NCBI RefSeq assembly: GCF_001425175.1
Contig: NZ_LMDV01000003.1
Span: 29,108-93,107, forward strand
From: Nocardioides sp. Root1257
GTDB lineage: Bacteria; Actinomycetota; Actinomycetes; Propionibacteriales; Nocardioidaceae
Direction of reading: 5' to 3'
DNA length: 64,000 bases
In this document: one piece after another, positions 25,423 through 34,502 of the stretch
How the letters are laid out: each line of letters opens with the position of its first letter
How positions within the stretch are numbered: the stretch's first letter is position 1
Notes under the pieces: generated by a model
Told to the model about the DNA's origin: nothing
The model's database searches: none
The model's input: only the letters and a program-made list of their open reading frames with translations
Position numbers and translations under genes: made by a program

Positions 25423-27240
25423 ATGCGTTTGCGGATCCTTCTGGCAGCGGCAGCAGTCAGTGTCCTCGTCCTCGGAGCGGTCGGCGGTCCCGCCCATGCC
25501 GCCACCCCGCTGCCCACGGACCTGGCCGGAACGGTCATCACCTGGGGAGATGAGAGCAACACCGAGTCCTCAGCGGCCATCCCGGTTCCCGGGGACCTCA
25601 CCGGACTCGTACGGTCCGTCGCAGCCAGCGCCGTCGCGACCGGAGCGGTCACCGTCGACGGGCAGGTCAAGGTCTGGGGTGACCCCGACGCACCCGAGGT
25701 CTCCGAAGCACCGGCCGGGATCACGGACGCGACCACCATCGTCCTCAGCACGGGCAACGGCGCCGTCCTCCACGCCGACGGGCGCATCACCGCCTGGGGT
25801 TCGTCGCCCCAGATCAGCGCTATCCCTTCCGATCTTCGCGCGAAGGCGATCGCCCTCACGGGCGGCACCGGGTACGCCGTGCGTCCCGACGGCACGCTCA
25901 CGACCTGGGGAGCCACCCCCGCCTACTCGACCCCGGCTGAGCTGACTGACCTGGTCGACGTCTCCGTCTCCGTGGACCGCGCGCTTGCTCTTCACGCGAA
26001 CGGCACTGTCACCATCTGGGGCTTCGACGACTACGCCGGTCCTCTCTCTGTCCCGGACTTCGGCGGGAAGAAGGTCATCAAGGTCGCCTCCGGAACGGGG
26101 TACAGCGCCGTCGTTCTCGACGATGGCTCCCTGAAGACCTGGGGCAACATGCCGCCCGGCGAGCCGCCCCTCGACGGGCAGTCCGCCGCGACGAAGGTCG
26201 TCGCCATCAGTACGTCTGCCACCGAGCGCACCGCCGGCGCTGTGAGCGCCGACGGGAACATGTACGTGTGGGGCGGGAACAACGCGATGACCGGGGTCTT
26301 CCTGAGCGGCGGGAAGTCCGTAGCGGCCGTCGCATTGGGTGAGAACCACGCGGCCGCGATCGTCACCGCGTTCCGCGCCCTCACCCAGCCGACCGTCACC
26401 GGTACCCCTGAGGTGGGGCAGACCCTGACCGCGACGCCCGCGACCCTTTCGCTGACCCCGGACGCTCCGGCGACCGGTCAGTGGTACGCCGGCAATGACC
26501 CGATCGCCGGGAAGACCGCCACCACCCTGATCGTCGACGACACCCTCGTGGGCAAGACGATCAGCTACCGCACGACCGCGACCCGAGGAGCTGACACCGT
26601 CGCGTCGTCCTCGACCCAGACCGGAGCCGTTGCGCCGGTTCCCACGGTCGACCCAGTTCCCCTGCCGACGTCCACGGTCTCGGTGAGCGTCAGCCCTGCC
26701 AGGGCCGCCGTCGGCACCGCCCGGGCCGTGACCGCCACCGTCACCACTGCGGGGACCCTAGCCCCCACCGGCACCGTCACGTTCACCGTAGGGACCACGA
26801 CCGCCACGACGCCGTTGACGGCCGGACGAGCGACCTGGCAGCTGCCCTCCCTGAAGGTCGGCGCGTACCGGGTGAGTGCGACCTACAGCGGTGACGCCAA
26901 CACTGCGGCGTCCACCTCGACCGTGAGTACCCTGACCGTCACCAAGGCCACCAGCAAGGTCACCGGCAAGGCGAAGGTCACCGGCAAGACCCGCAAGGTC
27001 GCCAAGAAGGTCACGCTCACGCTCACCGTGAAGAGCACCAAGGGCCTCTCGGCCGCCGGGACGGTGAGCGTCAAGCTCACAGGTGCGTCGAAGATGACCG
27101 TCACCACGTCGGTCAACGCCGCCGGCAAGGCCACCGTCACGTACAAGAACCTCAAGCGAGGCAAGTACACGGTCAAGCTCACCTACACCGGGAACCAGAG
27201 CATGGCACGGTCGACCGGCTCGCTGAAGTTCAAGGCCTGA
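25423..27240 (+). CDS. Secreted RCC1-like propeller protein with Ig-like C-terminal repeats
   Basis: 605 residues. A Sec signal peptide (MRLRILLAAAAVSVLVLGAV, cleavage near AHA-AT) is followed by seven RCC1-type blades, each with a WG motif (VITWGDES, VKVWGDPD, ITAWGSSP, LTTWGATP, VTIWGFDD, LKTWGNMP, MYVWGGNN), consistent with a seven-bladed propeller over about residues 30-320. Then an Ig-like segment (PTVTGTPEVGQTLTATPATL) and two Ig-like repeats (about 425-510 and 520-605), the last rich in Lys. An extracellular or wall-associated binding protein is likely. No sortase motif is present; the Lys-rich end may bind acidic wall polymers (inference). Confidence 0.88.
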   Translation: MRLRILLAAAAVSVLVLGAVGGPAHAATPLPTDLAGTVITWGDESNTESSAAIPVPGDLTGLVRSVAASAVATGAVTVDGQVKVWGDPDAPEVSEAPAGITDATTIVLSTGNGAVLHADGRITAWGSSPQISAIPSDLRAKAIALTGGTGYAVRPDGTLTTWGATPAYSTPAELTDLVDVSVSVDRALALHANGTVTIWGFDDYAGPLSVPDFGGKKVIKVASGTGYSAVVLDDGSLKTWGNMPPGEPPLDGQSAATKVVAISTSATERTAGAVSADGNMYVWGGNNAMTGVFLSGGKSVAAVALGENHAAAIVTAFRALTQPTVTGTPEVGQTLTATPATLSLTPDAPATGQWYAGNDPIAGKTATTLIVDDTLVGKTISYRTTATRGADTVASSSTQTGAVAPVPTVDPVPLPTSTVSVSVSPARAAVGTARAVTATVTTAGTLAPTGTVTFTVGTTTATTPLTAGRATWQLPSLKVGAYRVSATYSGDANTAASTSTVSTLTVTKATSKVTGKAKVTGKTRKVAKKVTLTLTVKSTKGLSAAGTVSVKLTGASKMTVTTSVNAAGKATVTYKNLKRGKYTVKLTYTGNQSMARSTGSLKFKA

Positions 27241-27257
27241 CTCGGAACGGACACCGC

Positions 27258-27278
27258 CCGGCCCCGGAAACGGGCCGG
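27258..27278 (+). terminator. Hairpin downstream of the RCC1-like gene
   Basis: CCGGCCC, a 7-base loop, then GGGCCGG, 18 bases after the stop codon. Position suits termination of the secreted-protein gene, but there is no T tract. Confidence 0.45.
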
Positions 27279-27350
27279 ATCAGCTACCGCAGCTACCCCG
27301 GACCTTCACGCGGCCGGGCCTGGGCCGGCTCGCCAGGCCGGCGCTGTGCG

Positions 27351-27521
27351 TCAGCGCTGGTGATACAGGTGCAGGTCGCTCTGTGTCGGGCCCCAGCACC
27401 GGTCTCCGACGATCGAGCGGGGCATCTTGTACCGGCGGTTGAACTTGCAGGAGGTCAGCTCCTGCGTCATGAGGCCGGGGCGCCAGTATCCGCCGTGACG
27501 CTTGTGGACGCGACCTGTCAT
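27351..27521 (-). CDS. Short gene or C-terminal fragment, unknown function
   Basis: 56 codons starting MTGRVHKRHGGYWRPG and including CKFNRRYKMPRSIVGDRCWG near the end. About 49 of 56 third positions are G/C, very strong coding bias. The basic composition with two Cys and several Trp/Tyr suggests the tail of a larger secreted or DNA-contacting protein rather than an intact gene. No upstream in-frame continuation looks coding. Confidence 0.45.
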   Translation of the reverse strand: MTGRVHKRHGGYWRPGLMTQELTSCKFNRRYKMPRSIVGDRCWGPTQSDLHLYHQR

Positions 27522-27588
27522 CGGCAGAAGCGGGCGCTCGGGTCGTGGCAGATCAGGCTGTCCTGTTGGACGACGGCACGATGTTGTC

Positions 27589-27876
27589 GTGACCGACTCG
27601 CTCGCCGTTCGCGGCATTCCAGCGAACCTGAAGTCGTATGTCTGCATCGAGGTTTTCGACCGCGAGAAGCCCGTGCTCCTCGTCAGTCGTGAGGATGGCG
27701 ATTGGTGCTTCCTCTGCGGCGCAGGACATCCCGACGACGCGGCCTTCTATCGGGTCGTCGGAATCGGTCATCCGGTCGGCGATGACCCGACGCTGGCGGA
27801 GGTGCTCGACCTGGACGTCGACGTGGAAGCCGAACGAACCGCCGTGGGCAGTCGATGGAGCCGTACGCGCCTGTAG
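27589..27876 (+). CDS. Conserved hypothetical protein
   Basis: 95 residues from the GTG at 27589 (longer frames upstream overlap the minus-strand short gene and look non-coding). Contains SYVCIEVFDREKPVLLVSRE and GDWCFLCGAGHPDD followed by FYRVVGIGHPVGDDPTL, a compact pattern seen in small actinobacterial proteins of unknown role, often with conserved Cys and Trp. No domain name can be given with confidence. Confidence 0.65.
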   Translation: MTDSLAVRGIPANLKSYVCIEVFDREKPVLLVSREDGDWCFLCGAGHPDDAAFYRVVGIGHPVGDDPTLAEVLDLDVDVEAERTAVGSRWSRTRL

Positions 27877-27931
27877 GTCAATAGACCGCACATCGGCATG
27901 TCAGTACTCCGTCAAGCCGTAACAACGCCGG

Positions 27932-28167
27932 CTACTGCCTGACTCCGAGCTTGAGGTGGTGAGCGATGGAGAGTTGGTATCCCCAGTAGGTCTCCATGTC
28001 TTCGAGCCATTTCACCGGCAGTCCGTCGTGATTGATTGTGATCGTGGTCCACGGTTCACCGTCGCCCTCTCGTTCCTTGAGGGTGACTGCTCGTCCTCAT
28101 CGAGGAACCGGGCAAGTACCGAGTCCGGGTCAGCGCCCGCGGTCGCGGCGCAGGTGGGGATGACGAA
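27932..28167 (-). pseudogene. Frameshifted remnant of unknown gene
   Basis: Two protein-like pieces in different minus-strand frames: AGADPDSVLARFLDEDE and, after a frameshift with stops just before it, TLKEREGDGEPWTTITINHD continuing to YWGYQLSIAHHLKLGVRQ and a TAG at 27932. Together they look like the C-terminal part of one small protein. Neither piece alone has a proper start. Confidence 0.4.
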
Positions 28168-28171
28168 CTAG

Positions 28172-28750
28172 ATCACAACCCGGACGACGGGGGCGCCGAT
28201 CGAGTGGTATCTGCTGGAGGCGTGGCCTGCCGCGCTGGGTGAACCGACTGTGGTGCGGCTGACGAGCCCGCACGCCGCGGACACGTTGAGACCGCCGCCT
28301 GAACAGGTCATCCCCGAGGCCGAGGCAGGGTTGGCGGCCGCGGCCCGCGTCGGCCGCGATGCCACCCGCGCGCAAGGAGCGCGGGCGCTGTCCGGTGGCG
28401 TCGGCTCGGTGCGGGTGGAGCGGACGATCCCTGGGACGCGCCGCCGAATGTTCGCCCAGCTGTGCACATACCTGCCCTCGTGGAGCAGCATGTGGCTCCC
28501 TCCGCCGACCTGGAGCTACACGGGTGGGATCAGGCTGGAGGTCGGTGCCGAATCGTGGGCGTACGCCCACCAGCACCCCGACCAGCTGAGCGGCGATCCG
28601 GGAGCGATCCGATGGAGGTTCCTCGAGATCGTCAAGCCCGAGGGCATCGTGCGGTCGTGGAACTGGGTCCGACGCGTCGGTGACCGAGGCCCGTCCGCGT
28701 CCTACCTCGGCGAGGATGTCCTGCTGGTCGACTCAGTCATGGCTGCGGTT
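28172..28750 (+). pseudogene. Probable decayed gene
   Basis: An open plus-strand frame has good codon bias in places: APIEWYLLEAWPAALGEPTV near the start and SYTGGIRLEVGAESWAYAHQ then VRSWNWVRRVGDRGPSASYL further on. It lacks a plausible start with a ribosome site, and beyond about 28740 it runs into the complement of the convergent gene without its own stop. I infer a truncated or fused remnant. Confidence 0.35.
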
Positions 28751-29084
28751 CGTTGCAAACCATCTCTGTCGCGTTCACCAGCCCCGGGGCGTCCATCGAG
28801 AACTCGACTACGTCCTCCCATTCCTGGCCAGGTGCGCACGGCGCGCCGTCCAGGAGACGCGTGGTCACCTCGAACGGTCCGAACTGATCAGCGGTGTGGA
28901 CCCAGACGTCTGACCTCGTCAACTCTTCCTCGGGCACCGACACCAACGTGTTCTCGTCCATCGGGGCGACGCCGATGGGCAGGTCATCCCACGTGCGCAA
29001 CACGATGACGCTGTGCTCCACCTCAAAGGTTGCGGACCGCTCTCGCAAGACCGCCGACTGGTGCTCCCTGAACAACCTGGCCAC
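28737..29084 (-). CDS. Hypothetical protein
   Basis: 115 residues, MARLFREHQSAVLRERSATF. The middle is acidic (NTLVSVPEEELTRSDVWVHT) and the end holds two Cys (DGAPCAPGQEWEDVVEFSMD, TEMVCNEPQP). No membrane segment or recognised family. Codon bias supports coding. The neighbourhood is rich in broken genes, so it could be near loss of function itself. Confidence 0.55.
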   Translation of the reverse strand: MARLFREHQSAVLRERSATFEVEHSVIVLRTWDDLPIGVAPMDENTLVSVPEEELTRSDVWVHTADQFGPFEVTTRLLDGAPCAPGQEWEDVVEFSMDAPGLVNATEMVCNEPQP

Positions 29085-29149
29085 TCCCGTTCATCGCGCT
29101 TCGGTCATCCTCGTGGAGAAGCCGATCTTTTCTTCGTGAACCGCCCAAT

Positions 29150-29201
29150 ATCGGCAGATCCGGACCAGCTGATCGCGGCAGATCCGGATGCTTTGCCTGC
29201 G
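29150..29201. repeat. Intergenic GGCAGATCCGG-type repeat pair
   Basis: TCGGCAGATCCGG and, a few bases later, TCGCGGCAGATCCGGATGC. A similar pair lies at about 46697-46775 (TCGGCAGATCCGG and TCGCGGCACATCCGCATGC), also in non-coding DNA. Possibly a small dispersed repeat. Confidence 0.35.
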
Positions 29202-29316
29202 CCGCTTCTCCAGCGTCCGACGTCATCCAGTTATCTTTGGGCATCGGCTGACCGGGCTAAGCAATCGTAATCGGACGGCCCGTCCCGTAAGCCCGTTGGC
29301 CCCGTCTGAGATCTAA

Positions 29317-29612
29317 CTGAGTGTGTCCTTTCGGGTCACACCGGTTCCCTTGGCGCCACCAACTCGGGGGCGGTTCTTGGTTGCCGTCCGACCGCCATCG
29401 TCCGGTGGTCTTCCATCGGTTCCGGCCCAGGGCCCCTTCGTGGTGCGGGGTGACGGTTGGCTCTACGAGCCCAGCTCATCCAGGCGCGGACAGGTGTGCC
29501 CTGTCAGGCTGCCACAGATAGCGGCGGTGGGTAGGTCACCGATTCATGTTGCGGAACCACACCCGGCGTGACTCTGAGAACCCCGAAACTCAGGCGAAAG
29601 GGACACATTCAG
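29317..29612. mobile_element. 296-bp element with terminal inverted repeats (MITE-like or IS remnant)
   Basis: The left end CTGAGTGTGTCCTTTCG (29317-29333) is matched in inverted orientation by CGAAAGGGACACATTCAG (29595-29612): one base difference and one inserted G. No transposase sequence is recognisable inside, and no clear target duplication is seen. The size and ends suggest a non-autonomous element or an internally deleted insertion sequence sitting between two unrelated genes. Confidence 0.45.
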
Positions 29613-29695
29613 TCAGCGAGTAGCCGCTGCGGTTCATGACCATCGCTTCGACCTCGGCGTCGCCGACGCTCTGAGCCGGCCGGTCGCGCGAGCGG

Positions 29696-30319
29696 TCAGA
29701 TCGACGGCTGCGGGTCGTACTGGATGCCTCGTCGCACTTCGCGGGCTCGTTCCGTCCCGGCCAGGCGGGCGACGAGGTGGAGAGCCATGTCGATGCCGGC
29801 GGAGACGCCGGCGCTCGTGATCATGTCGCCGTCGTCGACGTAGCGGGCGTTGACGTCGGTGGCGATGGTCGGGTCGAGCTCGGAGAGCAGGTTGAGTGAG
29901 GCCCAGTGGGTGGTGGCCGGCCTGTTGATGAGGAGTCCGGCGGCTGCGTAGACGAGGCTGCCGGTGCACACCGACGTCATGAGCGGGACGTTGGCCGCCT
30001 GGGTGCGTACCCAGGTGAGGTGGTCTTGGTCCTCGAGGAGTCTGCTCGTGCCCCAGCCGCCGGGGTGGATGAGGACATCGAGGTCGGATAGATCCGCGTA
30101 CGAGTGGTGGGAGCCCAGAGTCAGGCCCTTCGCACCAGTCACCGGACCGCCGTCAGCGGACAAGGTCGTGATGCTCCACCCGTCCTCGGGATGGGAGAGG
30201 GTCCAGTACGCGAGGACCTCCCAAGGGCCGACCGCGTCGAGCTCCTCGACCTGGTCGAACAGCAGCAACCCGATGCGACGAGAGGTGGGCAGGTCGTTGG
30301 AGGGAGCGGTGTCGGGCAT
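29696..30319 (-). CDS. DJ-1/PfpI family protein
   Basis: 207 residues; ATG at 30319 with AGGAGAG upstream. Class I glutamine amidotransferase-like fold: RRIGLLLFDQVEELDAVGPW, DVLIHPGGWGTSRLLEDQ and the nucleophile elbow with cysteine in MTSVCTGSLVYAAAGLL, followed by the catalytic-type histidine in ATTHWASLNLL. These proteins act as chaperone/deglycase, isonitrile hydratase or regulators; this N-terminal layout resembles ThiJ/isonitrile-hydratase-like members. Divergent from the LAL regulator, with an operator-like site 60 bases upstream of its start. Confidence 0.9.
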   Translation of the reverse strand: MPDTAPSNDLPTSRRIGLLLFDQVEELDAVGPWEVLAYWTLSHPEDGWSITTLSADGGPVTGAKGLTLGSHHSYADLSDLDVLIHPGGWGTSRLLEDQDHLTWVRTQAANVPLMTSVCTGSLVYAAAGLLINRPATTHWASLNLLSELDPTIATDVNARYVDDGDMITSAGVSAGIDMALHLVARLAGTERAREVRRGIQYDPQPSI

Positions 30320-30378
30320 CTGGTGCTCTCCTGCGGGTCGATTGAGTGGGCAGCCCCAGGCTGGTGGAGTCGTTGGGT

Positions 30379-30399
30379 GCTCGCCCCGGTCAGATGGCC
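30379..30399 (-). promoter_or_regulatory. LAL-1 operator-like site before the DJ-1/PfpI gene
   Basis: On the minus strand reads GGCCATCTGACCGGGGCGAG, ending 60 bases before the PfpI start. Nearly the same sequence, same orientation relative to the gene and same distance, precedes the MDR gene (34294-34317) and the hydrolase gene (34424-34444). It also lies 65 bases upstream of the regulator gene at 30464, reading away from it. Confidence 0.6.
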
Positions 30400-30463
30400 G
30401 GGTTCGAGGTGAAGGCGCCTCGATTCGAGGGTCTTGGGCCGACGCCGGGGGTAGGTTCGCGGA

Positions 30464-33229
30464 GTGTTGGTCGGCCGTCACCGCGAGAGCGCGCACCTGG
30501 CTGACCTTCTCGAGCAGGCGCGACACGGGGCCGCACGCTGTGTGGTGGTCCGAGGCGAGCCGGGTGTTGGGAAGTCCGCGCTGGTCGAGGACCTCGTCTC
30601 AGCCTCTGGTGACGTGACTGTGTTGCGCACCCAGGGCGTGCAGGCGGAGGCGCCGTTGGCGTTCGCCGCGTTACACCGGCTCCTGTTGCCGTTGACCCGG
30701 TTGCGCGAAGGGCTTCCGGCGCCGCAGGAACGGGCGTTGCGGGTCGCGTTCGGCGAGGAGGACGGCCCATCAGTTGAACCGTTCCTCGTCGCGGTGGCGA
30801 CCCTGTCTCTGCTGAGCGCTGCGGCCGAGGAGCAGACGGTGTTGTGTGTCGTGGAGGACGCACACTGGCTCGACGCCGCGACGTCGGACGCGCTGCTGTT
30901 CTGCGCCCGTCGGCTGGGCGCCGACCGCGTCCTTCTTGTGTTCTCTCTCCGGGATGACGCGGGGTCTTTCCATCCGGGTGGTCTCGACGAGCTGGTCATG
31001 ACGGGACTCGAGGACAACGCATCGCGGGAACTGCTGGGGCAGCGCGTCGGCGGGGTGCTCGCACCAGGCGTGGCTGACCGCCTTGTTCAGGAGACCGGCG
31101 GGAATCCGCTCGCACTGCTCGAGCTCCCACCAGCTCTGACCGCTAGCCAGCTTGAGGGTGCTGCGCCGCTGCCTGAGCAGCTGCCGTTGTCGTCGCGCGT
31201 GGAGGCCGCGTTCCTCGACCGCAGCCGCGCGCTGCCAACGCCGACACAGACCGCCCTCCTGGTCGTGGCTGCCGACGACACCGGCGACCTGACGACGGTG
31301 CGGAGGGCCGTTCGCGCTCTCGGAGTCGCCGAGGAGGCTGTGGAGGAAGCGGTCGCATCGGGGCTCCTGGTCGCCGACGCACAGACGCTGCGGGTACGGC
31401 ATCCGTTGGTTCGCTCAGCGGTGTACCAGGCCGCGACCGGGACACAACGTCGCGCCGTACACCTGGCACTCGCCGACGCCCTGACCGTCGCAGGTGACGC
31501 TGACCGGGCGACGTGGCATCGAGCGTCAGCGGCCGAAGGGCCCGACCTCAAACTGGTCGCGGCGCTTCAGGACGTGGGAGCCCGCGCGGCTCGCCGCGGC
31601 GCGTACGCCTCCGCCTTGGCTGCCTACGAGCGTGCGGCAGCGTTGACGACCGACTCCGCGCAACAGGCGGCGCTCACTTTCGCGGCCGCCCGCAACGCCT
31701 GGGCCTCCGGGCAAGCCGAACACGCGCGGACGCTCGCGCTGGCCGCGCGCCAGTCGGCCGTGGACCCGGTGTTGCTCGCCGACATCGCACGCCTCCTCGG
31801 CCGTGTCGAGGTCAACCTCGGCTCCGCGGTCGACGCCCACCGGATCTTCGTCGAGACCGCACGAACGGTCAGCGCGTTCGACCAGCCGAAGGCACTGGAG
31901 ATGGCGGTAGCCGCGGCCATCATGCGGACCTATGGCGCTGACAGCGGCGCGCGGTTGGCCGACTGTGACGTCGACGCCGAGCCGGTCGAAGGCAACGATC
32001 CCCGCACGTTGGTCCTGAAGCAGCTATTCGTCGCGATGACCTTGGCCGCCGAGCACGACTGGGCCGGAGCTACCAGCGCCCTCGACGTGGGCCTTGAGGC
32101 CGGAGATGAGGTTGTCGACCTCGACGTGCTCGGCAACCTGGGCAACGCAGCCCTCCAACTCGGCGCCGACGCAGCGCAGCAACACTTCTACGCGCTGACC
32201 CTGTCCCGGGCACGCGACACCGGGGCGGTGCTGACGGTCGTCTACGCCCTGCACCGTCTGTGCTTCGGATACCTGGTTGCCGGCGACTGGCCCGCAGTCC
32301 GCAGTAGCGCCCAGGAGGCACTCAACCTGGCCGAAACCGTCGGTCAGCGGCAGCTGCGGACACCTGCTCTCGCCTGGCTCACACTGCTGGCCGCACGCCA
32401 GGCCGGAGACGACTTCGACACCCTCCTCACCGAGGTCGACGAAGCCACCGCGACCTACCCGTTGGGCATCCTGGGCGACCCGGTGCACGACCTGGTCCGC
32501 TGGGCCAAGGGCGCGCGAGCTGCGGACGCGGGAGATGCGTCTGGTGCCCTTCACCACCTGTCCCGGCTCCGCGTGCCGGCCCTGACCCGGATGGCGGCCG
32601 TAGACCGAACCGACGCCGCGGTCCGCGCAGGCGCCATCGACACGGCCCGGCGTTGGGTGGACGAGCTCGCACCGTTCGCGGACGCGACCGGCAGACCCTG
32701 GGCGTTGGGCGCGGTCGCGTACGGCCGAGCCATGACGACCCAGACGGCCTCCGAGACCGACTCGCCCCCTGACATGGGCGCGGACGGGCTCGCCAACGAC
32801 CCGGACACCCTGTTCCGCGAAGCGCTGGCTCAATACGCGACCGCTGGGCGCCCCTTCGACGAAGCACGCACACACCTTGCGTACGGCGAGTGGCTGCGAC
32901 GCGCCCAACGTCGAGTTGATGCTCGCGAACACCTGCGCCGAGCGACGGAGACGTTCGCCGACCTGCGCGCCGTGCCGCTCACCGAGCGCGCGAACGCCGA
33001 GCTGCGTGCCTCGGGCGAGACAGCCCGCAAGCGCGATCCGTCCACGTTGGTCGACCTGACGCCGATGGAGCTGAAGGTTGCCCAGCTGGTGTCGACGGGG
33101 TTGTCGAACAAGGACGTCGCCGCCCAGATCTGGGTGTCGCCGAGAACAGTCGCGTTCCATCTGCGCAACGTGTTCGCGAAGGCTGGTATCAGCTCTCGCG
33201 GTGAGCTCGCCCAGCTCGACCTTGGTTGA
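30464..33229 (+). CDS. LuxR-family LAL-type transcriptional regulator with AAA ATPase domain (LAL-1)
   Basis: 921 residues from a GTG. N-terminal ATPase with Walker A GEPGVGKS (residues 31-38), Walker B-type VLCVVEDAHWLD; a long helical TPR-like middle (about 330-830); and a C-terminal GerE/LuxR helix-turn-helix (LTPMELKVAQLVSTGLSNKD then VAAQIWVSPRTVAFHLRNVF). LAL regulators are large ATP-dependent activators whose sensing is usually in the central part. Divergent from PfpI; followed by a convergent MDR gene. The repeated operator at three nearby promoters suggests it controls PfpI, MDR and hydrolase-MFS genes. Confidence 0.93.
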   Translation: MLVGRHRESAHLADLLEQARHGAARCVVVRGEPGVGKSALVEDLVSASGDVTVLRTQGVQAEAPLAFAALHRLLLPLTRLREGLPAPQERALRVAFGEEDGPSVEPFLVAVATLSLLSAAAEEQTVLCVVEDAHWLDAATSDALLFCARRLGADRVLLVFSLRDDAGSFHPGGLDELVMTGLEDNASRELLGQRVGGVLAPGVADRLVQETGGNPLALLELPPALTASQLEGAAPLPEQLPLSSRVEAAFLDRSRALPTPTQTALLVVAADDTGDLTTVRRAVRALGVAEEAVEEAVASGLLVADAQTLRVRHPLVRSAVYQAATGTQRRAVHLALADALTVAGDADRATWHRASAAEGPDLKLVAALQDVGARAARRGAYASALAAYERAAALTTDSAQQAALTFAAARNAWASGQAEHARTLALAARQSAVDPVLLADIARLLGRVEVNLGSAVDAHRIFVETARTVSAFDQPKALEMAVAAAIMRTYGADSGARLADCDVDAEPVEGNDPRTLVLKQLFVAMTLAAEHDWAGATSALDVGLEAGDEVVDLDVLGNLGNAALQLGADAAQQHFYALTLSRARDTGAVLTVVYALHRLCFGYLVAGDWPAVRSSAQEALNLAETVGQRQLRTPALAWLTLLAARQAGDDFDTLLTEVDEATATYPLGILGDPVHDLVRWAKGARAADAGDASGALHHLSRLRVPALTRMAAVDRTDAAVRAGAIDTARRWVDELAPFADATGRPWALGAVAYGRAMTTQTASETDSPPDMGADGLANDPDTLFREALAQYATAGRPFDEARTHLAYGEWLRRAQRRVDAREHLRRATETFADLRAVPLTERANAELRASGETARKRDPSTLVDLTPMELKVAQLVSTGLSNKDVAAQIWVSPRTVAFHLRNVFAKAGISSRGELAQLDLG

Positions 33230-33268
33230 GCTCGGCCGACGGTGCCGGTCCGACGGGTGGTCGCGCTG

Positions 33269-34237
33269 TCAGGGCACGATGACAACTCGACCTGATGCTC
33301 GACCGGTCTCGAACGACGCGATGGCTTCCGCGCCGTCACAGAGCGGGAAACTCGGCCCGACCACGGGGGCGACCTTCCCAGCGGCGACAAGCTCGTTCAC
33401 GAACAGCAGCTCCTTCGCGTTCTCCTTGACCACGAAGGCGACAAGCTTCTGGGAGACGAACACCGACAGGACGCTGGCCCACAGCTGTCGCTGAATCCCG
33501 CCGACCCAACGGTCGCCCTCCCCGCCGAGCATCACCAGCGTTCCCGCCGGTGTCAGGGCGCGACGCAGCCGCCCGACCGGCGTCCGGCCACCGATGTCGA
33601 CGATGAGGTCGAATCGCTGCGACCCGTCACAGAAGTCGTCCCTCGAGTAGTCGAGTACCTCGCCTGCGCCCAGTGAGCGCACCAGCTCGGCGTGCTTGGC
33701 GCTGCACACCCCGGTCACCGTGGCGCCGAACGCGACAGCGAGCTGGACCGCGACCGTGCCCACTGCGCCGGACGCACCGACGATGAGCACTCGTTGTCCC
33801 GGCTGGACGTGGCCGATGTCGCGCAACGCCTGCAAGGCAACGAAGCTCGGGTACGGCAGGACCGCAGCCTGTTCGAACGTCAGCTGCGCCGGCTTCGGGG
33901 CAATCTTCTCGACCGACGCGACCGCGTACTCCGCGAACGTTCCACGGGTGGCGCCATACACCTCGTCGCCCGGCTTGAACGTGTCGACTCCCGGGCCGAC
34001 GGCCTCGACGACGCCGGCGAAGTTGGTCCCGGGTACCGCGACGCTGGGAGCGCGGAACCCGAAACCCAGGACCCGCATCAGGTAGGGCTCACCGGTCATG
34101 AAGTGCCACGCGCCCCGGTCCATCCCCGCCGCGACGACGCGCACACGGACCTGTCCCTCGCTCGGCTCCGGCATGTCGACGTCGCGGAACTCCATCGCGT
34201 CCGCAGCTCCGTACCGGTCTTGGGTGAGCGCCTTCAT
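33269..34237 (-). CDS. MDR-family NAD(P)-dependent oxidoreductase (quinone reductase-like)
   Basis: 322 residues; ATG at 34237 preceded by GGAGGTC. Zinc-free medium-chain dehydrogenase pattern: MKALTQDRYGAADAMEFRDV, PGTNFAGVVEAVGPGVDTFK, LPYPSFVALQALRDIGHVQP, the NADP-binding VLIVGASGAVGTVAVQLAVA, and the end ASFETGRASGRVVIVP. No catalytic zinc ligands are seen. It likely reduces quinones or enones. It is divergent from the hydrolase gene; each has its own copy of the LAL-1 site. Confidence 0.9.
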   Translation of the reverse strand: MKALTQDRYGAADAMEFRDVDMPEPSEGQVRVRVVAAGMDRGAWHFMTGEPYLMRVLGFGFRAPSVAVPGTNFAGVVEAVGPGVDTFKPGDEVYGATRGTFAEYAVASVEKIAPKPAQLTFEQAAVLPYPSFVALQALRDIGHVQPGQRVLIVGASGAVGTVAVQLAVAFGATVTGVCSAKHAELVRSLGAGEVLDYSRDDFCDGSQRFDLIVDIGGRTPVGRLRRALTPAGTLVMLGGEGDRWVGGIQRQLWASVLSVFVSQKLVAFVVKENAKELLFVNELVAAGKVAPVVGPSFPLCDGAEAIASFETGRASGRVVIVP

Positions 34238-34293
34238 GTTGACCTCCAGGTTCGACGGCTGATGTGCCGCTTCCGAGGGTGGCCGGTTCGCGT

Positions 34294-34317
34294 GCTCGTC
34301 ACCCCGGTCAGATGACC
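34294..34317 (-). promoter_or_regulatory. LAL-1 operator-like site before the MDR gene
   Basis: On the minus strand reads GGTCATCTGACCGGGGTGAC, ending about 57 bases before the MDR start at 34237. One of three copies of the motif. Confidence 0.6.
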
Positions 34318-34423
34318 AGGGTTGCCACAGCCACCGGCGACCGAGCCGCCGTGAGTGGCCCCAGCTGGTGGTCAGCAGCGGTCCGCGACCGGTGGCGCCG
34401 GGAGAAGGCCCTCGTCGAATCCC

Positions 34424-34444
34424 GGCCATCTGACCGGGGTGAGC
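34424..34444 (+). promoter_or_regulatory. LAL-1 operator-like site before the alpha/beta hydrolase gene
   Basis: Reads GGCCATCTGACCGGGGTGAG on the plus strand, ending 59 bases before the hydrolase start at 34503. Differs from the 30379 copy at one base. Confidence 0.6.
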
Positions 34445-34502
34445 GCACGCGTTCGCAGCCAGGCTCGACGAGAGACACCACCTGACTGCGAGAGAGACCG
34501 AC

